Shown piece by piece: positions 1-6,217 of a DNA stretch of 12,619 nt; position 1 is the first letter of the stretch; the number at the start of each line of letters is the position of its first letter. The stretch is from assembly GCA_005881055.1 (NCBI GenBank), contig VBHW01000129.1, forward strand, positions 4,049 to 16,667, written 5' to 3'. The position numbers and the translations under genes are program-made. The notes beneath the pieces are model-generated. The model had not been told where the DNA came from and made no database searches. It worked only from the letters and a program-made list of their open reading frames with translations. This stretch comes from Chloroflexota bacterium. GTDB taxonomy: Bacteria; Chloroflexota; Limnocylindria; Limnocylindrales; CSP1-4.

Positions 1-186
1 GTGGGGCCGGTCGGGGACGCCGGCGCGCGCTTCGTCGACAGCATCCTGCGCGGCACGCCGCCAGCAGAGCTTCCCGTCGAGGAGGTACCGAGGATCCAGT
101 TCGCCATCAATCTCGGCAGGGCCCGGGAGCTCGGCATCCAGGTGTCAGGGGACGTGATCACGCGCGCCGACGTTGTCTATCGGTAG
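1..186 (+). CDS. ABC-type substrate-binding protein, C-terminal fragment (5' end outside window)
   Basis: Only the last 61 codons are present; the frame is open from the first base and stops at TAG 184-186. The tail contains an IQFAINLGRARELGIQVSGD-like stretch and then ITRADVVY. This resembles the typical end of the PF04392 ABC substrate-binding family, where an 'INLKTAKALGL..P..LLARADEVIE' type helix closes the protein. Members are usually about 320 residues and exported, so most of this protein lies to the left. The kinase gene starts 27 bases downstream on the same strand, which suggests co-transcription. In such clusters the binding protein may serve as a ligand sensor for the kinase instead of, or as well as, a transporter. 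The family call rests on the C-terminal motif alone, and the ligand cannot be told. Confidence 0.6.
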   Translation: MGPVGDAGARFVDSILRGTPPAELPVEEVPRIQFAINLGRARELGIQVSGDVITRADVVYR

Positions 187-213
187 GCGAAACCCAAGCT
201 GGAGTCGCTGACT

Positions 214-2085
214 GTGGCTGCGCCCCCTCGGTTGCATCACCGCCTGATCTGGAAATACACCGCGGTCGTCGTGCTGCTCGTCGCTGCAGCCATCGTCTCG
301 GTCGGCGTGACCGAGCTCTATTTCTCGTATGAAGACAGCAAGCTGGCGGTGACCGGGGTGGAGGCGGACAAAGCCGCATCCGCCGCCGTTTCAATCGATC
401 AGTTCATCCGGGAGATCGTCGACGACCTCGACAGCGTGGCAGGGTCGCGAGTCGACTCGGACCACGTCGTGCGACTTCAGGAGTTTGATGGCCTCCTCAA
501 ACGACAGAAGGTCTTCAGCGAGCTCATCTACCTGGACGCGAACGGGCGAGATTGCGTGCACGCGTATTCCTTCGAGATCAACAAGCTCGAGACCTTGACC
601 TGCGGGAGCGATCGTTCCGGGAGCCCGGAGTTCCTTCGCACGAAGGCCCAGGCGCGGTACTTCGGCGACGTCGTGTTCGACGATCGCGATGCCAGGCCCC
701 ACATGACGATGGCGGTGGCCGAGCATGCTCCAGGAGCGGGCGTCATCGTGGCCGACGTCGACCTGAGAACCGTGGTGGACGCGATCGACCGGGCGCGGAT
801 CGGGGAGGCGGGCTACGCGTACGCCGTCAACGCGAAAGGCGAGCTCATCGCCCATCCCGATAAGAACCGCGTCCTAAAGCACACGAACCTCGCCGCGCTT
901 CCGCAAGTGCGGGCCGCGTTGACCGGGGCCGCGACCGCTCGCGCGGAGGTCGTAACAAACGGACGTGACCCGGATGGGATCGACGTGCTCAGCGCCTACC
1001 AGCGCGTCGAGGCGCCCGGTTGGTGGGTCTTCGTCGAGGAACCGCTCAGCGAGGCGTTCGCGCCAATCGAGGCGGCGATCTGGCGGACTGCGTTGCTGCT
1101 GCTGATCTTCCTCTTCGTTGCGATCGCCACGAGTGTGCTGCTGGCCCGCAATCTCGTCAGGCCCATCGAGTCGATCCAGGTCGCGGCAGCGAAGATCGGC
1201 TCCGGTGCGCTCGATCAGCGGATCAAGATGTCGAGCCGCGACGAGCTCGGCGCTCTCGCCGAGGAATTCAACCGGATGGCGGCTCGCCTCGAGGCGTCCT
1301 ATTCCGGGCTCGAGCAGGAAGTCCAGGAGAGGACTCGGGAGCTCGCCAGCGCACTCGGGGAGCTGGACGAGAAGACCCGTGAGCTGGAGAAGGCGAGCGA
1401 TCACAAGTCGGAGTTCCTGGCCGACATGTCGCACGAGCTGCGGACTCCGTTGAACGCCATCAGCGGCTTCTCGCAGGTGCTGCGAAAGCAGCTGCTCGGC
1501 GAGATCAACGAGAAGCAGGCCGAGTACCTGGACGACATCCTTGCCTCGGCGCGCCATCTGCTGTCGCTCATCGATGACGTGCTCGACCTCGCGAAGGTCG
1601 AGGCAGGCCAGATCGAGCTCGAGGTCACGCACTTCTCGCTGCGCGAGGCACTCGAACGCGGGGCGGTCATCGTCCGCGAGCGCGCGCTGAGGGAGGACGT
1701 CCGAGTCTCGCTCTCATCGGATCCCGGCGTGGACACGATCATGGGCGACGAGCGCCGAATCAGGCAGGTGGTCTTCAACCTGCTATCGAATGCAGTCAAG
1801 TTCGCGCCTGCGGGCAGCACGGTCGACGTCACTGCGGCGCGCGTCGATGGCGAGGTGCGAGTTTCGGTCAGCGACAGCGGGCCCGGCATCGCTCCCGAGG
1901 ATCAGGCGCGGATCTTCGAGGAGTTCCAACAGGCCGCGGCGGGCAGGGAGCAGCGCGAAGGGACGGGCCTCGGGCTGGCACTCTCGAGGCGCCTCGTCGA
2001 GCTGCACGGCGGGCACATCTGGGTCGACAGCGAGATTGGCAAGGGAAGCACGTTCGTGTTCACCCTGCCCGTCCCACCGAGCTAG
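214..2085 (+). CDS. Membrane sensor histidine kinase (Cache-HAMP-HisKA-HATPase)
   Basis: The protein has 623 residues. A short cytoplasmic start is followed by TM1 (about 15-37), an extracytoplasmic double-Cache-like region (about 38-280, with GEAGYAYAVNAKGELIAHPD at 197-216 as the membrane-proximal Cache signature), TM2 (about 290-311), HAMP (about 311-363) and a charged coiled coil (360-396). The HisKA H-box has phosphoacceptor His407 (MSHELRTPLN). The HATPase domain shows the N-box (NLLSNAVKF, 522-530), G1 (DSGPGIA, Asp554) and G2 (GTGLGLAL, 583-590). All catalytic motifs are intact, so it should autophosphorylate and signal to a receiver. The GTG start at 214 is chosen because GGAG lies at 201-204 and TM1 follows naturally. 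The receiver gene begins 2 bases after the stop and is the obvious partner. The ligand is unknown; Cache domains usually bind small molecules such as organic acids or amino acids. Confidence 0.93.
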   Translation: MAAPPRLHHRLIWKYTAVVVLLVAAAIVSVGVTELYFSYEDSKLAVTGVEADKAASAAVSIDQFIREIVDDLDSVAGSRVDSDHVVRLQEFDGLLKRQKVFSELIYLDANGRDCVHAYSFEINKLETLTCGSDRSGSPEFLRTKAQARYFGDVVFDDRDARPHMTMAVAEHAPGAGVIVADVDLRTVVDAIDRARIGEAGYAYAVNAKGELIAHPDKNRVLKHTNLAALPQVRAALTGAATARAEVVTNGRDPDGIDVLSAYQRVEAPGWWVFVEEPLSEAFAPIEAAIWRTALLLLIFLFVAIATSVLLARNLVRPIESIQVAAAKIGSGALDQRIKMSSRDELGALAEEFNRMAARLEASYSGLEQEVQERTRELASALGELDEKTRELEKASDHKSEFLADMSHELRTPLNAISGFSQVLRKQLLGEINEKQAEYLDDILASARHLLSLIDDVLDLAKVEAGQIELEVTHFSLREALERGAVIVRERALREDVRVSLSSDPGVDTIMGDERRIRQVVFNLLSNAVKFAPAGSTVDVTAARVDGEVRVSVSDSGPGIAPEDQARIFEEFQQAAAGREQREGTGLGLALSRRLVELHGGHIWVDSEIGKGSTFVFTLPVPPS

Positions 2086-2087
2086 GG

Positions 2088-2480
2088 ATGGCCGGTGAGC
2101 AGATCCTCGTGGTGGAAGACAACGAGAGGAGCATGAAGCTGTTTCAGGATGTGCTTCGCGCGACCGGCTATCGCACGCTCGAGGCATCGACCGGTGGACA
2201 GGCGCTGATGCTGGCGGCCAGGCATGGACCGGCTCTGGTGTTGATGGACATTCGGTTGCCGGACATGAGCGGTGTCGAGGCGCTGAGCCGCCTGCGCACG
2301 GACGAGCGGACCGCCCGCATCCCGGTGCTGGCCGTAACCGCCCAGGCGATGAAGGGAGATCGCGCGCGGTTCATGCAGGCGGGTTTCGACGGCTATCTCT
2401 CGAAGCCGGTCGACATCGACGAGCTCCTTGCGAACGTCGAGCAGCACTGCGGGCGTGCCGGACGCGCGCCAGACCGGTGA
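2088..2480 (+). CDS. Single-domain response regulator (CheY/DivK-like receiver)
   Basis: The protein has 130 residues and is a stand-alone receiver with no output domain. The acidic pocket is Glu10-Asp11 (VVEDN), the phosphoacceptor is Asp54 (LMDIRLPDMSG), the switch residue is Thr84 (AVTAQAM) and the conserved lysine is Lys106 (LSKPVD). The ALAxTAxAMxGDrxrxxxAGfDgYlsKPid layout is typical of DivK-like receivers and of receivers paired with hybrid-type kinases. It begins 2 bases after the kinase stop, without a clear ribosome-binding site of its own, so translation is probably coupled to the kinase. Without a DNA-binding or enzymatic domain it must act by protein contact, for example as a phosphorelay intermediate or on a separate effector. 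The last residues (about 125-130) coincide with a small tandem duplication. Confidence 0.92.
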   Translation: MAGEQILVVEDNERSMKLFQDVLRATGYRTLEASTGGQALMLAARHGPALVLMDIRLPDMSGVEALSRLRTDERTARIPVLAVTAQAMKGDRARFMQAGFDGYLSKPVDIDELLANVEQHCGRAGRAPDR

Positions 2481-2511
2481 GCGCCCCGACGCGCGAGACC
2501 GGTGAGCGCCC
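2461..2511. repeat. Imperfect tandem duplication across a stop codon
   Basis: GACGCGCGCCAGACCGGTGA followed by GCGCCC (2461-2486) recurs as GACGCGCGAGACCGGTGAGC followed by GCCC (2488-2511), differing by two missing bases. The first copy contains the last receiver codons and its TGA stop; the second lies in the short gap before the convergent GH4 gene. It looks like a local replication-slippage duplication. No strong terminator hairpin with a T tract is seen in this gap (2481-2517). Confidence 0.7.
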
Positions 2512-2517
2512 GCGGCT

Positions 2518-3807
2518 CTAGCTCCAGAAGCGCGGCAAGCAGGCGCGGTGCGCCCGGAGCACCTCGTCCAGGAACTGGTCCGCCGCCGGAGCACTGCTGA
2601 CGACCGGGTCGAGGAGCAATGCCTGGCGTGCCAGCTCTCTCGATCCATCGACCGCCGCCTGGACCGCGAGGTCCTGGATCGCGAGCTCCTGGCGAACGAG
2701 CGCGGCGATGGGCTCGGGCAGCGCGCCCACCGGGACGCCACGAGGGCTCCCGGCATCGACGAGGCCGGGCACTTCGACCACCGAGTCGTCAGGCATCCCG
2801 TCGATGAGGCCGGCGTTCGGGAGGATGAACGAGGGCCGCCGTCGAGTTCGGCCGGAGACGATGTCGGCGACGATCTCCGCCACGCTGTGATCCACGCGCG
2901 CTTCCGCAGATGGCGACGCGAGCAGCGGCTCCACGGGCAGCCTGCCTGCTCCCCAGGCGTCCACGTCCTCGGCCGCCGAGATCGCTCGGCGCTCATGCCC
3001 GTCGAAGTCGTAGCCCGCGGTCCCGATGAGCTCGGCAGCCCACGGCAGGTACTCGCCGATGTGGCCGTCATCGATCGCCGGCACGGCGCCGTACTGATCG
3101 AAGAGCAGTCGCGTGAGAGGTCCGCCCCCCTCCTCGGAGTCTCGCCAGCGTTGCTGGAAGTCCGGCATCAGGTCGCGGCCGGACGTGGAATCGCGGATGG
3201 ACACGAACCAGGTCAGATGATTGACGCCCGCCGCGCGAGCATCGATCTCCGTGCGATCCCGGCCGAGGACGAGCGCGCAGCGGTCGATCGCCTCGGCGAC
3301 GCTGTGACACAGGCCGACTGTCCGTACCGAACGATGGCGGTTCAGGGCAAGGCAGACCCGGTTCTCGGGATTCGTGTAGTTGAACAGGAGCGCGCCCGGA
3401 GCCAGCCGTTCGATGTCGGCCGCGATGTCGAGCATCAGCGGGACCGACCTGAGCGTGTGCGAGAGCCCACCCGGTCCGCCGTTCTCCGAGAGCACGCTCG
3501 GGAAGCCGTGGCGCAGGGCCAGCTCGTGGTCGATCCGCCAGGTTCGGATCCGATCGACCGCGACGGCAGTGACGACGAAGTCGGCTCCAGGGAGGGCCTC
3601 CCGCCGATCGGATGTCGACTCCAGCGTCACGTCCCAGCGGGCCGCGCGGTTCAGTCGTTGGGCGAGTCGGGTCATCCGGTCGAGGGCCGACGCGTCGATG
3701 TCGACGAGCGCCAGCTCGCTCCCGCGGAACTCCGGCGTGCGGAAGAGATCGCGCAGGAGGTTCACGCCGAAGATGGCGCTGCCGATGCCGATCGCGACGA
3801 GCTTCAT
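2518..3807 (-). CDS. GH4-family NAD+- and metal-dependent alpha-glycosidase
   Basis: The 429-residue length is normal for GH4. The N-terminal Rossmann motif is GIGSAIFG (7-14), with an acidic residue at the end of the second strand (LVDID, 34-38). NYTNPEN (143-149), GLCHSV (165-170) and GVNHLTWF (194-201) are the family signatures. Cys167 and His197 are the expected Mn2+ ligands. GH4 enzymes use NAD+ in an oxidation-elimination-addition-reduction cycle. The CHSV form is known from alpha-glucosidase/alpha-galactosidase/alpha-galacturonidase-type members, whereas the 6-phospho-beta-glucosidases carry CN(V/I)P. The exact sugar cannot be read here. There is no signal peptide, so it acts in the cytoplasm on imported substrate. 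The start at 3807 is preceded on its own strand by GAGGCGG. It is transcribed alone, divergent from the amidase gene and convergent with the receiver gene. It may assist the sugar locus to the right, but this is not shown. Confidence 0.88.
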   Translation of the reverse strand: MKLVAIGIGSAIFGVNLLRDLFRTPEFRGSELALVDIDASALDRMTRLAQRLNRAARWDVTLESTSDRREALPGADFVVTAVAVDRIRTWRIDHELALRHGFPSVLSENGGPGGLSHTLRSVPLMLDIAADIERLAPGALLFNYTNPENRVCLALNRHRSVRTVGLCHSVAEAIDRCALVLGRDRTEIDARAAGVNHLTWFVSIRDSTSGRDLMPDFQQRWRDSEEGGGPLTRLLFDQYGAVPAIDDGHIGEYLPWAAELIGTAGYDFDGHERRAISAAEDVDAWGAGRLPVEPLLASPSAEARVDHSVAEIVADIVSGRTRRRPSFILPNAGLIDGMPDDSVVEVPGLVDAGSPRGVPVGALPEPIAALVRQELAIQDLAVQAAVDGSRELARQALLLDPVVSSAPAADQFLDEVLRAHRACLPRFWS

Positions 3808-3822
3808 CGAGCCGCCTCGACG

Positions 3823-3852
3823 TGGCTGACGACCTGGCTGACGACCAGGTCG
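3823..3852. repeat. 12-bp tandem direct repeat overlapping an 8-bp-arm inverted repeat (candidate operator)
   Basis: TGGCTGACGACC occurs twice head to tail at 3823-3834 and 3835-3846 without mismatch. Overlapping it, CGACCTGG (3830-3837) and CCAGGTCG (3845-3852) form an inverted repeat with a 7-base spacer. It sits between the divergent starts of the GH4 gene (3807) and the amidase gene (3918), just upstream of the candidate amidase -35. A regulator binding here could control both genes; this role is inferred. Confidence 0.5.
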
Positions 3853-3853
3853 A

Positions 3854-3882
3854 CTGACCTGGAGACGATCAGCCGATACGAT
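3854..3882 (+). promoter_or_regulatory. Candidate sigma-70-type promoter for the amidase gene
   Basis: CTGACC (3854-3859) and TACGAT (3877-3882) match the -35 and -10 consensus at four of six positions each and are 17 bases apart. Transcription would begin near 3889, giving a leader of about 30 bases that contains the GGAGG site at 3906-3910. The call is by eye and such matches can arise by chance. Confidence 0.35.
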
Positions 3883-3905
3883 TGCACGGCGGCAACGGGC
3901 AGATC

Positions 3906-3910
3906 GGAGG
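3906..3910 (+). promoter_or_regulatory. Ribosome-binding site fixing the amidase start
   Basis: GGAGG lies 7 bases before ATG 3918. It rules out an upstream in-frame ATG at 3882, which has no such site and would add 12 residues lacking family similarity. Confidence 0.75.
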
Positions 3911-3917
3911 AACGTCC

Positions 3918-4898
3918 ATGACGGTCAAGCCGGCAGCCACGCGCTTCGTTCCGACCCGCGAGCAATATGCCTGGACGTTCGGCGGCTGCGAGCCGGTCAT
4001 GAGGATCCAGCCTGGCGAGATCCTCGACCTCTACACCGAGGACGCGTTCGCCGGCCAGATCCGATCGAGCGACGACCTGCCGAGTCGGTCGATCACCTAC
4101 CCCTTCATCAACCCCCAGACCGGCCCGTTCCACGTCGAGGGTGCCGAGCCCGGTGACACGCTCGCGATCCACCTGATCGACGTCCAGCCCGCGCGCGACT
4201 GGGGCGTGTCGACGACCGTGCCACTGTTCGGGGCCCTGACCTCCACGAAGTTCACGCCGACTCGGGACAGGCGCGTCGTCACCTACAGCGCCCTCGACTC
4301 CGTTCCCCGGACCGAGCTGCCGCTCGAGCCGTTCCTCGGCACGGTCGGCGTCGCCCCGGCCGCCGGCGAGGCGAGGAACGTCCTCGTCCCCGAGGCCTTC
4401 GGCGGCATCATGGACACGCCCGAGGCAAGGGCTGGAACGACGATCTACCTCGGGGTCAACGTCGAGGGCGCGCTGTTCTCGATCGGCGATGGCCACTACA
4501 CGATGGGCGAGGGCGAGGTGTGTGGCGTGGCCGTCGAGGGGTCGATGGACACGCTGCTGACCGTCGACCTGGTCAAGGGCGTCTACTGCGAGTGGCCCCG
4601 TCTCGAGGACGACGACACGATCATGGTCGCCGGATCCTACCGGCCTCTCGAGGATGCCTTCCGGATCGCCCATACGCAGCTCGTCCGGTGGATCGCGGAA
4701 GCGACCGGATTGTCGGTCCTGGACGCGTACCAGCTCGTGACGCAGGGGTCGCGATCGCCGATCGCAAACGTCTGCGACGCGAACTACACGATCGTCGCCA
4801 AGATACCGAAGCGCTACCTGCCGGATGTCGACTGGATGGGCGGGACACACCGTCGCCTCCGTGGGATCGCCACGGCCACGCGGGATCCGCAAGGCTGA
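3918..4898 (+). CDS. Acetamidase/formamidase family protein (FmdA_AmdA)
   Basis: The protein has 326 residues, near the usual family length. It shows the FmdA_AmdA layout: an N-terminal beta region with PGEILDLYTEDAF (32-44), FHVEGAEPGDTLAIHLIDV (71-89) and GTVGVAPA (141-148). The hallmark GGIMDTPEA..GTTIYLGVNVEGALFSIGDGHYTMGEGEV follows (162-201). GDGH plus the acidic GEGE form the core of the family active region, and a Cys follows at 202. The C-terminal helix and VCDANYTIVAKIP (285-297) complete the fold. Family members hydrolyse formamide or short aliphatic amides to ammonia and an acid in the cytoplasm; many relatives have no proven substrate. There is no signal peptide. The start at 3918 is set by the GGAGG at 3906-3910. 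It stands alone, divergent from GH4 and convergent with the regulator, so it is not clearly part of the sugar pathway. Confidence 0.88.
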   Translation: MTVKPAATRFVPTREQYAWTFGGCEPVMRIQPGEILDLYTEDAFAGQIRSSDDLPSRSITYPFINPQTGPFHVEGAEPGDTLAIHLIDVQPARDWGVSTTVPLFGALTSTKFTPTRDRRVVTYSALDSVPRTELPLEPFLGTVGVAPAAGEARNVLVPEAFGGIMDTPEARAGTTIYLGVNVEGALFSIGDGHYTMGEGEVCGVAVEGSMDTLLTVDLVKGVYCEWPRLEDDDTIMVAGSYRPLEDAFRIAHTQLVRWIAEATGLSVLDAYQLVTQGSRSPIANVCDANYTIVAKIPKRYLPDVDWMGGTHRRLRGIATATRDPQG

Positions 4899-4907
4899 CC
4901 TTCGATC

Positions 4908-4938
4908 ACCGGCGGCGGCCGGCGCACGAGCCGCCGGT
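4908..4938. terminator. GC-rich hairpin between convergent genes, possible bidirectional terminator
   Basis: ACCGGCGGC (4908-4916) and GCCGCCGGT (4930-4938) are perfect 9-base inverted arms around a 13-base loop, which itself is GC-rich. It occupies nearly the whole 40-base gap between the amidase stop (4896-4898) and the regulator stop (4939-4941). Neither side has a T tract, so classical intrinsic termination is not assured. Confidence 0.4.
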
Positions 4939-6087
4939 CTAGGCAGACTGGGCCGTCAGCGTGAGTTCGGTGCCCGTCGAACGGCGGACGACGAGCTGCG
5001 TCGGGAGGACGGTCCGCGACGTCGCCGTGCGCCGCCCCTCGATGCGCTCGACGACGAGCGCGGCCGCCACCCGGCCGATGCGCTCGCGCGGCTGGGCCAC
5101 GGTGGTGAGCGGCACCGCGACGTTGCCCAGGAGTGGATCGTCGTCGAAGCCCGCGACGGCGAAGTCCTCCGGGACGCGACGCCGAAGCGACCTGGCCGCG
5201 GCGACGACCTCGAGGGCAAGATGGTCGTGCAGGGCGAAGGCCGCCGTCGCATCGGTCGCCGCGAGGAACGTCGCGATGACCCGCGCCTGGTCCTTCGAGG
5301 CCATCGGGTAGTCGGTCCCCCACTTGCGGACGACCGGGATGCGGGCGAAGACGAGATCCGGGTCCGCCTCGATCCCGGCGGTCGCAAGGGCCTGGCGGTA
5401 GCCCTCGAGACGCTCTGCGACCGACGTCGTCGAGAGGTTGTCCGTCGAGACGAACGCGATCCGCCGGTGACCTCGCTCGATCAGGTGGCTGACTGCCGTG
5501 AACGCGCCGGCGACGTTGTCGACCTCGACGGCGTCCAGGTCGCAACCGACGATGTGGCGGTCGATGAGCAGCACCGGGAAGCCCTTGCCCGCGAGTCCTG
5601 CGAAGAGCTCGCCGTCTGGCTCGTAATCGATCGGATAGCAGATCAGTCCACTCACGCCCTCGGCGAGGATGCGGCGGACCCGGCCGGCCTGCTGTTCGCG
5701 ACTCCAGCCGCTGCTCCCGACCAGCATGCTGTAGCCGTGTGCGTGCAGCTCGTCCTCGATCGCGCTCAGGAGATCGGGCAGGGACGGGCGGGCCACCGAT
5801 GGGACGACGACCCCGACGAGCTTGCGCTGCCCATCGGAGGGGGCAGGATCCGCCCCACGGACGAACCAGCCACGGGTCGGGACCGCCTCGATCAGGCCCC
5901 GGGCGCGCAGGGTGTTCAGGGCGTGTCGGAGCGTGCCGCGACTGATCCCGAACTGGCGGACGAGACTCGCCTCCGACGGCAGCCGGCTGCCCTGCGGGTG
6001 CTCGCCACGCTCGATCGCGGCGGCCAGGGACTCGGCGATCAGCCGGTGAATGGGGACATGATCGCCCGGGCCGTCCAATGGAGTCAT
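4939..6087 (-). CDS. AraR-like transcriptional regulator (GntR winged helix + LacI-type sugar sensor)
   Basis: The protein has 382 residues from ATG 6087. Residues about 10-78 are a GntR winged helix: PIHRLIAESLAAAIERGE, then the signature LPSEASLVRQFGISRGTLRHAL (37-57) and the wing LRARGLIEAVPTRGWFV (60-76). Residues about 88-380 are a LacI/periplasmic-binding-like sensor: VGVVVPSV, GLICYP, PVLLIDRH, VEVDNVAGAFTAVSHLIERGHRRIAFVS, RLEGYRQAL, DFAVAGFDDDPLLGNVAVPLTTVAQP. This architecture is that of AraR, usually a repressor released by a sugar. An upstream ATG at 6153 would add 22 residues of low-complexity sequence; 6087 is preferred because the helix domain follows directly and an AGGGA lies just upstream on its strand. 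It is divergent from the sugar transport operon, and the palindrome at 6163-6182 is its likely target. The inducer is unknown, probably a mannose-containing or other alpha-linked sugar. Confidence 0.9.
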   Translation of the reverse strand: MTPLDGPGDHVPIHRLIAESLAAAIERGEHPQGSRLPSEASLVRQFGISRGTLRHALNTLRARGLIEAVPTRGWFVRGADPAPSDGQRKLVGVVVPSVARPSLPDLLSAIEDELHAHGYSMLVGSSGWSREQQAGRVRRILAEGVSGLICYPIDYEPDGELFAGLAGKGFPVLLIDRHIVGCDLDAVEVDNVAGAFTAVSHLIERGHRRIAFVSTDNLSTTSVAERLEGYRQALATAGIEADPDLVFARIPVVRKWGTDYPMASKDQARVIATFLAATDATAAFALHDHLALEVVAAARSLRRRVPEDFAVAGFDDDPLLGNVAVPLTTVAQPRERIGRVAAALVVERIEGRRTATSRTVLPTQLVVRRSTGTELTLTAQSA

Positions 6088-6124
6088 CCCGTTCCCTGTC
6101 CCTCTCCGTCGTTCCGCCTCCCGG

Positions 6125-6153
6125 TTGACGGAACCGGGTGGCGCTGCCAGCAT
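6125..6153 (+). promoter_or_regulatory. Weak candidate promoter of the sugar operon
   Basis: TTGACG (6125-6130) matches the -35 consensus at five of six positions. The hexamer 17 bases on, CAGCAT (6148-6153), is a poor -10 (three of six). Transcription from it would start about 6160, directly before the palindrome at 6163-6182, an arrangement suited to repression. Low confidence. Confidence 0.25.
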
Positions 6154-6162
6154 TCGCCCGAC

Positions 6163-6182
6163 GGTCTAGCCTAGTCTAGACC
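6163..6182. promoter_or_regulatory. Palindromic operator candidate with three CTAG tetramers
   Basis: GGTCTAG (6163-6169) and CTAGACC (6176-6182) are perfect inverted arms around a 6-base spacer, CCTAGT. CTAG occurs three times at 5-base steps (6166, 6171, 6176), and GTCTAGAC (6174-6181) is itself a perfect 8-base palindrome. GTCTAGAC-type cores are known GntR-family operators, for example the DasR site with its GGTCTAGACC core. It lies 76 bases before the regulator start and 36 bases before the lipoprotein start, so it could control both directions. The binding protein is inferred to be the adjacent AraR-like regulator. Confidence 0.65.
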
Positions 6183-6217
6183 ATGGCAGAAGAACAGCGT
6201 CGGCCGAAGGAGGAGCG

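Noticed and set aside
2086..2087. Possible kinase-receiver fusion
   Set aside because: A TAG stop (2083-2085) separates the two frames and the receiver has its own ATG; they are neighbouring genes, not a hybrid kinase.
2548..3921. 457-codon open frame on the plus strand
   Set aside because: It is antisense to the GH4 gene, whose NAD and metal motifs are intact; the translation is charged low-complexity sequence.
3804..4892. 362-codon open frame on the minus strand
   Set aside because: It lies antisense to the acetamidase/formamidase gene and shows no family motif.
4936..4942. GGTCTAG, a copy of the operator half-site, at the end of the regulator gene
   Set aside because: It is made by the end of the hairpin arm plus the regulator's stop codon, with no inverted partner nearby; probably coincidence.
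4825..6174. 449-codon open frame on the plus strand
   Set aside because: It mirrors the GntR-LacI regulator, which has full domain signatures on the other strand.
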